Translations under genes and position numbers: made by a program | Notes under the pieces: model-generated | Seen by the model: the letters and a program-made list of their open reading frames with translations, nothing else | Told to the model about the DNA's origin: nothing | Database searches by the model: none | Shown here: in pieces, positions 1 to 7,478 of the stretch | Position numbering within the stretch: position 1 is the first letter of the stretch | How the letters are laid out: each line of letters begins with the position of its first letter | Assembly: GCA_001799045.1 (NCBI GenBank) | Contig: MGRY01000156.1 | Span: 6,960-18,769 of the forward strand | Source of the DNA: Deltaproteobacteria bacterium RIFCSPLOWO2_02_56_12 | GTDB lineage: Bacteria > Desulfobacterota > Binatia > UBA9968 | Length of the DNA stretch: 11,810 bases | Direction: 5' to 3'

Positions 1-1
1 T

Positions 2-277
2 TACGTCATAGACGCTTCTTATGTCGGCGGGTATAAATTGAAGATTCGATTTGAGAATGAAGAAGTCCGAGTCGTTGACCTTTCTAACCACCTAGACGGT
101 CCCATTTTTGAACCTCTGAAGGACTTGTCCTATTTCAGACAGTTTACGGTCAATCATGACATAGACACTGTTGTGTGGCCAAATCACGCGGATTTCTCTC
201 CCGAATTCCTTTATGAGATAGGAGAAATGGTCAGCGAACCACTGCCTCCAGCCGACGCCGCAGGGCGTCGCGGCTGA
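2..277 (+). CDS. DUF2442 domain protein, 5' end outside the window
   Basis: The frame is open from the first bases of the window, and the residues before the first possible start (TTG at 38) already match the start of the DUF2442 fold (YVIDASYVGGYKL). The gene therefore begins upstream and is cut by the window edge. The core reads VVDLSNHL, GPIFEPLKD, FRQF, VVWPNHADFSPEFLY, the usual order in this small beta-rich family. DUF2442 genes are commonly paired with a DUF4160 gene in what look like toxin-antitoxin modules; any partner would lie upstream, unseen. The last dozen residues, after FLYEIGE, are unlike the family and are partly encoded by a GC-rich hairpin, so the tail may be replaced. The biochemical role is unknown. 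Confidence 0.8.
   Translation, partial: YVIDASYVGGYKLKIRFENEEVRVVDLSNHLDGPIFEPLKDLSYFRQFTVNHDIDTVVWPNHADFSPEFLYEIGEMVSEPLPPADAAGRRG
253..270. repeat. GC-rich hairpin inside the 3' end of the DUF2442 gene
   Basis: CGACGCC at 253-259 and GGCGTCG at 264-270 form a perfect 7-base stem with a GCAG loop, a few codons before the stop. It encodes the atypical ADAAGRRG tail of the DUF2442 protein. No T-run follows, so it is not a standard terminator. It may be a REP-like element that inserted into the gene end. Confidence 0.45.
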
Positions 278-288
278 TGCATGCGTTG

Positions 289-305
289 AGGCTGTAGAAA
301 AAGGC
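289..305 (+). repeat. Dispersed repeat, copy 1 (AGNCNGTWGAAAAAGGC)
   Basis: This 17-base stretch matches 14 of 17 positions of 8951-8967. Both copies sit just after the end of a plus-strand gene. The core resembles the AGGCTGTTGAAAAAG type of intergenic motif that I recall from several environmental proteobacterial genomes. The rest of the 278-451 spacer holds a GGTACC-ATA-GGTACC palindrome at 369-383 and no recognisable gene. Confidence 0.4.
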
Positions 306-451
306 AGATCAAAAATTTTACAAAAAACGACCTCCGCATTTAGCGTTTAAGCGACGATCTCGGATCGAGGTACCATAGGTACCCCCAATTTGGACACTTT
401 TTTGGCAGGATGAAATCAAGCTCGCCTGGCAGAAGCACTTAAGGAGTCATC

Positions 452-763
452 ATGAGCAAATACCTGATGAACAAATTCATTCATCACGTGAACATGAACG
501 AATCCGCGGAGAAAGAATATAAGAGTGATCCGCGGGCCTTTGTCGAAATGTGGGAGAAGGGCGAGAAGTTAAAGTTTACGTCCGAGGAGCGGGAAGCGCT
601 TTGCACCAAGGATTACGGCAAGCTCTACGCCCTGGGCGCTCATCCGTTTACGCTCTGGAGTTTCACGGAAGCCGTCTGGTTGCACGAGAAACCCCGCGAG
701 GAGCTGGTGAAGGACTATAAAGAAAAGGCCGCAAAAGCCGGCTATCCTGATTTTACCACGTAA
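452..763 (+). CDS. LigA-like small protein (protocatechuate 4,5-dioxygenase alpha-subunit fold)
   Basis: This 103-residue soluble protein starts at an ATG with AAGGAG at 441-446, five bases upstream. It resembles the LigA (PF07746) family: an early helix (YLMNKFIHHVNM), the segment KEYKSDPRAFVEMW at about residues 22-35, FTSEEREALCTKDYGKLYALGAHPFTLW at about 42-69, then a charged C-terminal helix. In LigAB enzymes the alpha subunit covers the active site of the catalytic, iron-binding LigB subunit, which opens protocatechuate-type rings. LigA is not catalytic alone, and no LigB gene lies in the window. The protein is shorter than typical LigA (about 139 residues). It may partner a LigB encoded elsewhere or belong to the many stand-alone LigA-like proteins of unknown role. 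Fold assignment is fairly secure; function is not. Confidence 0.7.
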   Translation: MSKYLMNKFIHHVNMNESAEKEYKSDPRAFVEMWEKGEKLKFTSEEREALCTKDYGKLYALGAHPFTLWSFTEAVWLHEKPREELVKDYKEKAAKAGYPDFTT

Positions 764-833
764 CCCTTCAACCCTCTTTCATTATCCGGTTGATTGTCCC
801 ACGGATTTCTTGTACCCTGCATACGTTTGCCCT

Positions 834-2186
834 ATGAGAATCTCTCCAATTCTTCTTCGCGCACTGCTTTTGTGTCTGGCTTGCTTCTTGCCCGGCTGCG
901 CAATAGTTTTTCCACCGTCGCTCCAAAGGAGCCAACCTTCAACCCAGCCCGACGAAAAATCACGGAACGGTCTCGACATGGCCGTGCTCCGCTCAATTCT
1001 GAGCAAACATGCCGAGAAGGAGGATATCTTCGTTCTCTTCCCGGTGGCCCAGGTTGAGAAACAGGAGGCAGGACAGCTTGAGGAGAAAAAAGAGCGGCGG
1101 GAGATAGCGGATAAAACTCCGCAAGAACAGCCGACAGCGCTGCAAGAGATCCCTGGGCCCGAGGCTGACGATCGGTTGCTGGGTTTATGGCAGAAAGATA
1201 TCGACCAAGCGATGCAGCAGCCACCGGGAAGGCGAAAAATCCATTTCTCCATACCAGTTGTGGAGAACGACCGCGTCCGCTACTTCGTCGATTATTTCAG
1301 CGGAAAAAAAGGGGGCTTTTTTAAAATCGCCCTGGCGCGCTCCGGCAGATATATCCCGATGATGGCAACGATCCTCCAGGGCGAGGGCCTCCCTGAAGAT
1401 CTCGTATACCTCTCTTTGATAGAGAGCGGATTCTCTCCCCAGGCCATCTCCAAGGCAAAGGCCGTGGGTCCCTGGCAGTTCATCCGCAGCACAGGACTGC
1501 GCTACGGATTAAAAATTAATGGTTGGGTGGATGAGCGGAGAGACCCGGTCAAATCAACGCGTGCGGCAGCAGCCTATCTCAAAGACCTGCACCTCCAGTT
1601 TGGCGAGTGGTTTTTAGCCGCCGCGGCCTATAACGCGGGGGAGGGGAAAGTGGGGAAGGCGATCAACCGCTCCCGGACGGATGACTTCTGGCGCTTGAGT
1701 CAAATGACATACTTGAAAAAGGAGACACGCAACTATATCCCCAAGTTCATTGCCGCCGCCCTCATCGCCAGCATGCCCGAAAAGTATGGCTTTGGGGATA
1801 TCGCCTACGAGTCGCCGATAGAATATGACGAGGTGACCATCGAAAGGCCGATGAGGCTGGAGCAGATCGCGAAGCTGGCCAGGACCACGGTGAAAGCCAT
1901 CAAGGAGTTGAACCCGGCCCTGCTGCGGAATATCACGCCGCCGAATAAGGATGGATTTCCGCTGCGTCTCCCGGCTGGAAGTAGGAATGCGTTTGCCCAG
2001 GACTACGGGCTGCTTCCGGAATCAGCCAAACCAAAAGTGATCACCCACAAAGTAAAAAAAGGGGAGACCCTGCTGGCCATTGCCAAGCATTACGGCCAGC
2101 GGGTGACCCAATTGATGGACCTCAACGGTCTAAGGAGCCGGCAAGTCCGGGTGGGTCAGGATTTGATCGTTATCCTCGACGGCGCC

Positions 2187-2201
<15 letters not shown>
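834..2201 (+). CDS. mltD: Membrane-bound lytic murein transglycosylase, MltD type (SLT + LysM lipoprotein)
   Basis: Predicted lytic transglycosylase that cleaves the MurNAc-GlcNAc bond of peptidoglycan to give 1,6-anhydro-MurNAc ends, anchored in the periplasm as a lipoprotein. The ATG at 834 gives 455 residues. It is preferred over the in-frame TTG at 810 because it starts directly on a lipoprotein signal, with lipobox LPGC and Cys22 as the acylated residue. No good Shine-Dalgarno is visible for either start. After a charged, Gln/Glu-rich linker (about 30-120), the SLT domain carries the catalytic Glu at about 197 in SLIESGFSPQA, then GPWQFI (about 212-217) and AYNAGEG (about 265-271). One LysM domain near 402-447 (HKVKKGETLLAIAKHYG) should bind glycan; E. 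coli MltD has two. The last 15 bases overlap the end of gltA on the other strand. Confidence 0.92.
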
Positions 2202-3500
<1,299 letters not shown>

Positions 3501-3539
3501 CACCTTCCTTTCTCTGTCGGTAGACCCCTAAATAAACAC

Positions 3540-3568
3540 TTCTTAGACCAAACTAGCTTAGCTTTCAA
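3540..3568 (-). promoter_or_regulatory. Possible sigma70-type promoter for gltA
   Basis: Reading the minus strand in the sixA-gltA gap, TTGAAA (3568-3563) lies 17 bases before TAAGAA (3545-3540). The -35 matches five of six consensus bases and the -10 only three of six. It would let gltA be transcribed apart from sixA. The call is weak. Confidence 0.25.
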
Positions 3569-3575
3569 CTCCTGC

Positions 3576-4034
3576 TCAAGCCTCATCCGGGGTTAGAATC
3601 CACTGGATCTCCCAAGCGACCTTCAAATGGGACAGGCATACGACCGCCGCGGGCGGAAAATCTACGACCTTATCTTCCGGATTATTCTTAACCAACAGAG
3701 CCGCAAGCCGGCCAAGATGCGGGAGGTGCCCCACCAACATCAGCGGCTCCTCCGTCGCCTCTAGCTCGCCCTTGGCCAGCAGGGGGTCATCCTCGGGGGA
3801 CAACCCCTGGATCTCTCGCGCCCCCCTCCGAGGAGAGAGGAAGCGGGTCAAAATTTCCGCCGTCTCCTTCGCTCTGAGCTTGTCGGAATGAAGGATCTCG
3901 GCTACCTGGATCCTTTTCGCGGCGGCAGCGCGCGCGACCTGTTCCACCTGCCTTCGCCCCTGATCGCTCAAAGGACGCCTCGGATCTTCGTAATCCGGCT
4001 TGGCTTCACCGTGCCGGACCAAATAGATTTCCAT
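3576..4034 (-). CDS. sixA: Phosphohistidine phosphatase SixA (histidine phosphatase family)
   Basis: Branch of the histidine phosphatase superfamily that removes phosphate from phosphohistidine. In E. coli SixA acts on ArcB and on the nitrogen phosphotransferase protein NPr. The 152-residue protein opens with EIYLVRHGEAKPDYEDPRRPLSDQG, giving the Arg7-His8-Gly motif with His8 as nucleophile. Arg54 in SDKLRAKETAE and the second catalytic His103 in LVGHLPHLG complete the site. The length matches SixA rather than the larger phosphoglycerate mutases. The ATG at 4034 begins directly on the first beta-strand; an open frame continues to 4106, but that runs into the likely promoter. No strong Shine-Dalgarno is seen. 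gltA follows on the same strand, and a divergent importer operon starts about 100 bases upstream. Confidence 0.9.
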   Translation of the reverse strand: MEIYLVRHGEAKPDYEDPRRPLSDQGRRQVEQVARAAAAKRIQVAEILHSDKLRAKETAEILTRFLSPRRGAREIQGLSPEDDPLLAKGELEATEEPLMLVGHLPHLGRLAALLVKNNPEDKVVDFPPAAVVCLSHLKVAWEIQWILTPDEA

Positions 4035-4059
4035 GCTGGTGGATCTTATAGACGGGCTG

Positions 4060-4106
4060 TTGCAAATTGTTATCGGTGATATAATATATTGTTTGGTAAT
4101 TTGCAA
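4060..4106. promoter_or_regulatory. Divergent promoter region with 9-base inverted repeat (sixA / ABC importer)
   Basis: TTGCAAATT at 4060-4068 and AATTTGCAA at 4098-4106 are exact inverted copies around a 29-base AT-rich core. On the minus strand TTGCAA (4106-4101) is followed after exactly 17 bases by TATATC (4083-4078), a good sixA promoter. On the plus strand the mirror TTGCAA (4060-4065) precedes TAATAT (4082-4087) by 16 bases, and an exact TATAAT lies at 4080-4085. Each arm thus overlaps a -35 box, as expected if one dimeric regulator bound both arms or polymerase faced both ways. Confidence 0.5.
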
Positions 4107-4135
4107 ATCTGTAAGCTGACGATTCCCCCACTCCT

Positions 4136-4864
4136 GTGGTTAAGTTTCAGCACGTAAACAAATGGTACGGATCGCTTCATGTCCTGAGGGAAATCAACCT
4201 CAGGATCGCCAAGGGAGAGGTCGTGGTGGTGTGCGGTCCGAGCGGCAGCGGAAAGAGCACCCTGATCCGCTGCATCAACCGGCTGGAACCCATTCAAGCG
4301 GGCGAGATTTTCGTCGACGGGAAACCGCTCTCCGATCCTACCCTGGATCTCAGGGCGCTGCGGGCGGAAATCGGTTTTGTCTTCCAGCAGTTCAATCTCT
4401 ATCCCCATCTCACAGTGAGGGAAAACCTTACCCTCGCGCCGATGAAAGTTAGAAAAGTATCGCGCGGGGAAGCCGAAGCGATTGCCGCCAAACTCCTGGA
4501 GCGTGTGGGCATACCGGACAAGTCAAACGCTTATCCCGCCAACCTCTCCGGCGGCCAGCAGCAGCGCGTGGCGATCGCGCGGGCGCTGGCCATGCAGCCC
4601 AAGATCATGCTTTTTGACGAGCCCACTTCGGCGCTTGATCCGGAGATGATCAACGAGGTGCTGGAAGTCATGACCGGCCTCGCCAAAGAGGGAATGACCA
4701 TGGTCGTGGTTACCCATGAGATGGGTTTCGCCCGGCGGGTGGCACACCGCGTCCTTTTCATGGACGAGGGACAGATCATCGAGGAGGGGGCGCCTCAGAC
4801 TTTCTTCGAAACTCCCGGCTCTCCGCGGACAAGACAGTTCCTGAGCAAAATTCTTTCCCACTAA
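4136..4864 (+). CDS. Polar amino acid ABC importer, ATP-binding subunit
   Basis: Cytoplasmic ATPase that powers a type I amino acid importer (GlnQ/HisP/GltL class). The 242-residue length is typical. Visible motifs are the A-loop Tyr11 (KWYG), Walker A GPSGSGKST at 34-42, Q-loop in FVFQQFNLYPHLTV (about 81-94), signature LSGGQQQRV from 137, Walker B IMLFDEPTSALD at 157-168 and switch His194 in VVTHEM. The FNLYPHLTV wording after the Q-loop is characteristic of the polar amino acid subclass. The GTG at 4136 is the likely start, since alignment begins at VKFQHVNKWYG; no ATG or clear Shine-Dalgarno lies upstream before the stop at 4112. It is first in the operon, followed by the binding protein after 127 bases and then two permeases. 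Confidence 0.93.
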   Translation: MVKFQHVNKWYGSLHVLREINLRIAKGEVVVVCGPSGSGKSTLIRCINRLEPIQAGEIFVDGKPLSDPTLDLRALRAEIGFVFQQFNLYPHLTVRENLTLAPMKVRKVSRGEAEAIAAKLLERVGIPDKSNAYPANLSGGQQQRVAIARALAMQPKIMLFDEPTSALDPEMINEVLEVMTGLAKEGMTMVVVTHEMGFARRVAHRVLFMDEGQIIEEGAPQTFFETPGSPRTRQFLSKILSH

Positions 4865-4865
4865 A

Positions 4866-4921
4866 CTTTAAGGGTTAAAGGGATAAAGGGTTCAAGAGAT
4901 AAAGGGCGGAAAAGTTCAAGG
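4866..4921 (+). repeat. 8-base tandem array, 7 units, purine-rich
   Basis: Seven phased units start at 4866, 4874, 4882, 4890, 4898, 4906 and 4914, with approximate consensus GWTNAAGG. Units 3 and 5 are identical (GATAAAGG), and the sixth (GCGGAAAA) is the most divergent. Seen as a pair, 4872-4887 and 4888-4903 match at 14 of 16 bases. The strand is almost all purine with no stable hairpin. It begins directly after the stop of the ATPase gene. Confidence 0.6.
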
Positions 4922-4932
4922 GGGGGAGATTT

Positions 4933-4967
4933 TGTAATTTGAAATCTGCCATCTGAGATTTGTAATT
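4933..4967 (+). repeat. 7-base tandem array, 5 units (TGNNATY)
   Basis: Units begin at 4933, 4940, 4947, 4954 and 4961, and every one fits TGNNATY; the first and last are identical (TGTAATT). AAATCT (4942-4947) and AGATTT (4956-4961) are also inverted copies, allowing a weak stem. The array fills the space between the 8-base array and the binding-protein ribosome binding site. Confidence 0.6.
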
Positions 4968-4979
4968 CGCCGAAGGCGA
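4967..4979 (+). promoter_or_regulatory. Small hairpin next to the binding-protein ribosome binding site
   Basis: TCGCC (4967-4971) and GGCGA (4975-4979) pair with a GAA triloop, ending one base before the GGGAGG Shine-Dalgarno at 4981-4986. It could affect ribosome access or mRNA stability. The regulatory role is inferred from position only. Confidence 0.35.
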
Positions 4980-4991
4980 TGGGAGGTACCG

Positions 4992-5849
4992 ATGAAGCAA
5001 ACAAGCAATCTTCTTTTGACGTTGGTTTTTGTACTGGCGGGCGTGACGCCAACTCTTGCCGAGACCACCCTGGAAAAGATCGCTAGAACCGGCACGCTGG
5101 CCGTAGGCACCCGAACCGGTTCCCCGCCCTTCGCCTACGTCGACAAGCAGAATGAGTGGGTCGGTTTCTCCATCGATCTGGTCGAGCAGCTCATTCTCCC
5201 CGCTGTGGCAAAAAAGGTGGGAAAACCCGTAAAGCTGGAAAAAAAGGAGTCCACTCCGCCTACCCGGATCCCGCTTCTCACTTCGAACGCCGTGGACATG
5301 ATCGCGGAAACAATGACCGATACCAGGAGCCGGCGTGAGAGCGTGGACTTCAGCCTTACCTTCTTCGTAACCGGCGCCCAGTTCTTGGTGAAGAAAGGAA
5401 GCGCTATCAAAAACATCAAAGACATCGCCGGCAAGAGAGTGGCAGCCCAGCAGGGCTCCACCAACGCCAAGATCATCCGCGAGCGGGTGCCCACTGCCCA
5501 ACTCCGTGAGTTTCCCGACCAGCCGGCGGCCTTCCAGGCGCTCGTGCAAAGACAGGTGGACGCGTATACGAATGACGGTATCCAGCTCGCCGGGCTCAAG
5601 GCCAAGGCCCCGAATCCGCGCGATTGGGAGATCGTCGGCGACTTTTACTCCTACGAGCCGTACGGGATGGCGCTCCGGAAGGGTGATTCCGATTTCCGCA
5701 CAGCGGTCAACAACGGTCTCATGGAAGGGATCGATTCCGGCAGGTTCTTTGAAATCTACGAAAAGTGGTTCGGGCCCAAGGGGGAAGTGCCATACCCTAT
5801 GTCGCCCGATGTCAAAAAATTCATGGTGTACCAAGCGGTGCCAAAGTGA
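4992..5849 (+). CDS. Polar amino acid ABC importer, periplasmic substrate-binding protein (SBP family 3)
   Basis: Periplasmic receptor that captures an amino acid and delivers it to the permeases encoded downstream. It has 285 residues with a signal peptide (MKQTSNLLLTLVFVLAGVTPTLA) cleaved after about Ala23. Mature features fit family 3: GTLAVGTRTGSPPFAYVD and WVGFSIDLVEQL in lobe 1; TMTDTRSRRESVDFS, where Arg112 aligns with the ligand-carboxylate Arg of HisJ/GlnH; GKRVAAQQGSTNAKIIRE; and AYTNDGIQLAG, where Asp195 aligns with the ligand-amino Asp. Both alpha-amino acid contacts are thus kept, but side-chain specificity (Glu, Asp, Gln or other) cannot be read. The ATG follows GGGAGG with five bases between. 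Unusual repeat arrays lie on both sides of the gene. Confidence 0.92.
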   Translation: MKQTSNLLLTLVFVLAGVTPTLAETTLEKIARTGTLAVGTRTGSPPFAYVDKQNEWVGFSIDLVEQLILPAVAKKVGKPVKLEKKESTPPTRIPLLTSNAVDMIAETMTDTRSRRESVDFSLTFFVTGAQFLVKKGSAIKNIKDIAGKRVAAQQGSTNAKIIRERVPTAQLREFPDQPAAFQALVQRQVDAYTNDGIQLAGLKAKAPNPRDWEIVGDFYSYEPYGMALRKGDSDFRTAVNNGLMEGIDSGRFFEIYEKWFGPKGEVPYPMSPDVKKFMVYQAVPK

Positions 5850-5854
5850 AAACA

Positions 5855-5941
5855 GTTTTGAGTTTTGAGTTTTTAATTTTTAGTTTTTGGGAGGGGAAAT
5901 CCTATAACTCAAAACCCAAAACTAAGAACTAAAAACTATTT
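5855..5941 (+). repeat. Opposed 7-base tandem arrays forming a long imperfect hairpin
   Basis: The left arm has five phased 7-base units starting at 5855, 5862, 5869, 5876 and 5883 (consensus RTTTTKR). The right arm has five units at 5907, 5914, 5921, 5928 and 5935 (the first four fit ACYMARA, the last is degenerate), which are inverted relatives. The arms pair at 5854-5871 with 5906-5923 (17 of 18), and an alternative register pairs 5875-5885 with 5927-5937 (10 of 11). The core 5889-5905 contains GGGAGGGG. The element fills the binding-protein to permease spacer, where a hairpin could protect the upstream message or reduce read-through. Confidence 0.65.
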
Positions 5942-5947
5942 TTCAAG

Positions 5948-6673
5948 ATGACTTATAAATTTGATTGGTCGGTCCTCTGGACCGGACAGTCCGGTCAGTG
6001 GCTCCTCCAGGGAGTCATCACGACGCTTGAGATCTCGGTCCTCGCCTGGCTGCTCGCCGGCGCGCTGGGAATCTTGTCGGGCGCTCTCCGCACTTTACCC
6101 TTTCCGCCGCTGCGCGTGCTCGCGGCCTTTTATGTAGAGTTCTTCAGAAACGTGCCGCTGCTAGTCTGGATGTTCTTCTGGTATTTCGCCGTCCCCCCTC
6201 TCCTACCCACGCCATTGCAGGATTGGCTCTTCAATCACGGCGCTGAGTTCTGGGCCGGCATGTTCGCCCTCGGGGTCTATCATGGCGCGCGCTTCTCAGA
6301 GGTTATCCGTTCGGGAATTCAGTCGATTTCTAAAACCCAGTTCGAAGCTGCTCTCTCCACCGGACTCACGACAGCACAGGCCTACCGCTTCGTCATTATC
6401 CCGATCGCGCTGCGCCTGATCATCCCGCCGCTCACCAACGAATCTCTGAATCTCCTAAAGAACTCGTCTGTGGCGCTGACCATCAGCGTCGCCGAACTGA
6501 CCTTTCAGACGCGCCAGATCGAGACCTACACCGCCAAAGCGTTCGAGGCCCTTACGGCAGGAACCGTGATCTACCTGGCTCTATGCCTCTCCATTGCTTT
6601 TGTGATGGCCCAAGTGGAGCGACGTTTCGCCATTCCCGGATTGATCGCAAGAGTCGCACGCCCGGAGCACTGA
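5948..6673 (+). CDS. Polar amino acid ABC importer, permease subunit 1 (HisM/GltJ type)
   Basis: Inner-membrane permease that forms half of the translocation path. Its 241 residues hold about five hydrophobic segments: near 22-44, 56-82, 101-113, 145-170 and 203-221. The amino acid permease hallmark FYVEFFRNVPLLVWMFFW is at about 61-78. The EAA coupling loop, which docks onto the ATPase, runs from Glu133 (EAALSTGLTTAQ) and ends in VIIP at 149-152. The ATG at 5948 is only weakly supported by a ribosome site; CAAG lies just before it, after the AT-rich repeat spacer. The second permease starts two bases after its stop, so the two are surely co-translated and likely form a heterodimer. Confidence 0.92.
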   Translation: MTYKFDWSVLWTGQSGQWLLQGVITTLEISVLAWLLAGALGILSGALRTLPFPPLRVLAAFYVEFFRNVPLLVWMFFWYFAVPPLLPTPLQDWLFNHGAEFWAGMFALGVYHGARFSEVIRSGIQSISKTQFEAALSTGLTTAQAYRFVIIPIALRLIIPPLTNESLNLLKNSSVALTISVAELTFQTRQIETYTAKAFEALTAGTVIYLALCLSIAFVMAQVERRFAIPGLIARVARPEH

Positions 6674-6675
6674 GC

Positions 6676-7353
6676 ATGGAATTCAGTGTGATCGTCAAGA
6701 ACTTCGACTTCCTCATAGCCCAAGGGCTTCTGGGCTTTGGAAACTTCGTAGGCGGCACGCTCAGGCTGGCGGTTCCAGCGATCGTCCTCGGTTTTGTTCT
6801 GGGGATCTTCATCGGATTGGGTCGGCTCGCCCGCCGCCCTTGGATTCGGATTCCCGCGACAATCTATGTGGAGATCTTTCGCGGTGTGCCGCTGGTGATG
6901 GTGATCTTCTGGTTTTGGTTCATCATTCCGGTGCTGCTGCGCGTGGCCCTGCCGGAGTACGGAGTTGCGCTCACGGCTTTTGTGGTTTTCGAGGCGGCTT
7001 ATCTTGGAGAGATCGTACGGGCGGGAATTCAGTCGGTCCCGAGAGGGCAGATGGAGGCGGCGACGGCAACCGGCCTTAGCTCAGCTCAAACGATGCTTTA
7101 TGTAATCCTCCCCCAGGCTTTGAAAAATATGATTCCCGCTCTGGTGACCCAGTTTATTGTGCTATTCAAGGACACGTCGCTCGCCTCCATCATCGGCTAC
7201 GTCGATCTCACCAAGGCCGCACAGATCGTCAACAACCGCGAGATCCGCCCCTTCGAGCTTTATCTCTTCATCGCGGTCGTCTACTGGCTCTGCACCTACG
7301 GCATGTCCCTCTACGCACGCCACCTGGAACAGCGCTTTACACCTTCCGTTTGA
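6676..7353 (+). CDS. Polar amino acid ABC importer, permease subunit 2 (HisQ/GltK type)
   Basis: Partner inner-membrane permease of the importer, 225 residues. The ATG at 6676 lies two bases after the previous stop, with GGAG at 6664-6667 inside that gene; an open frame reaches further upstream but would overlap the first permease. Hydrophobic segments lie near 15-50, 58-90, 97-111, 142-166 and 192-212. IYVEIFRGVPLVMVIFWFW (about 63-81) is the family hallmark, and the EAA loop begins at Glu127 (EAATATGLSSAQ) and ends in VILP at 143-146, an exact match to the usual pattern. It closes the importer gene set; the dehydrogenase gene starts about 125 bases further on. Confidence 0.93.
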   Translation: MEFSVIVKNFDFLIAQGLLGFGNFVGGTLRLAVPAIVLGFVLGIFIGLGRLARRPWIRIPATIYVEIFRGVPLVMVIFWFWFIIPVLLRVALPEYGVALTAFVVFEAAYLGEIVRAGIQSVPRGQMEAATATGLSSAQTMLYVILPQALKNMIPALVTQFIVLFKDTSLASIIGYVDLTKAAQIVNNREIRPFELYLFIAVVYWLCTYGMSLYARHLEQRFTPSV

Positions 7354-7393
7354 AAAAGACCGGACGCCGTTAGCCGATCCCGCTGATGCCATA

Positions 7394-7422
7394 TTGACGC
7401 CCACTTCCCGCTGCGGTAAGTA
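7394..7422 (+). promoter_or_regulatory. Possible promoter for the aldehyde dehydrogenase gene
   Basis: TTGACG at 7394-7399 matches five of six -35 bases, with TAAGTA 17 bases later (7417-7422) as a poor -10 box. It lies in the 125-base gap between the last permease and the dehydrogenase, the only space for an independent promoter. Read-through from the importer operon is equally possible because no terminator is evident in this gap. Confidence 0.25.
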
Positions 7423-7478
7423 TTCTCAAAAGAAGTGAGGTTCTGAGGACCTACACGGCTCTCTTTTTGGAGGAACAT

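Noticed and set aside
369..383. GGTACC-ATA-GGTACC palindrome in the first spacer considered as an operator
   Set aside because: A six-base palindrome repeated once is weak evidence, and no promoter boxes are convincingly placed around it.
385..451. Open frame through PIWTLFWQDEIKLAWQKHL before the LigA-like gene, considered an upstream extension or gene remnant
   Set aside because: It is in a different frame from the LigA-like gene, matches no family I know, and the ATG at 452 has a clear ribosome site.
4060..4106. Inverted repeat considered as a miniature transposable element or an IS6-like end (CTGTTGCAAA)
   Set aside because: Similarity between the arms stops after nine bases and no target duplication is seen. 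A divergent promoter with operator explains it better.
4875..5834. Long open frame on the minus strand across the substrate-binding protein gene
   Set aside because: The plus strand has a clear family 3 binding protein with signal peptide and ribosome site. The minus translation has no recognisable domain and arises from codon bias of a GC-rich gene.
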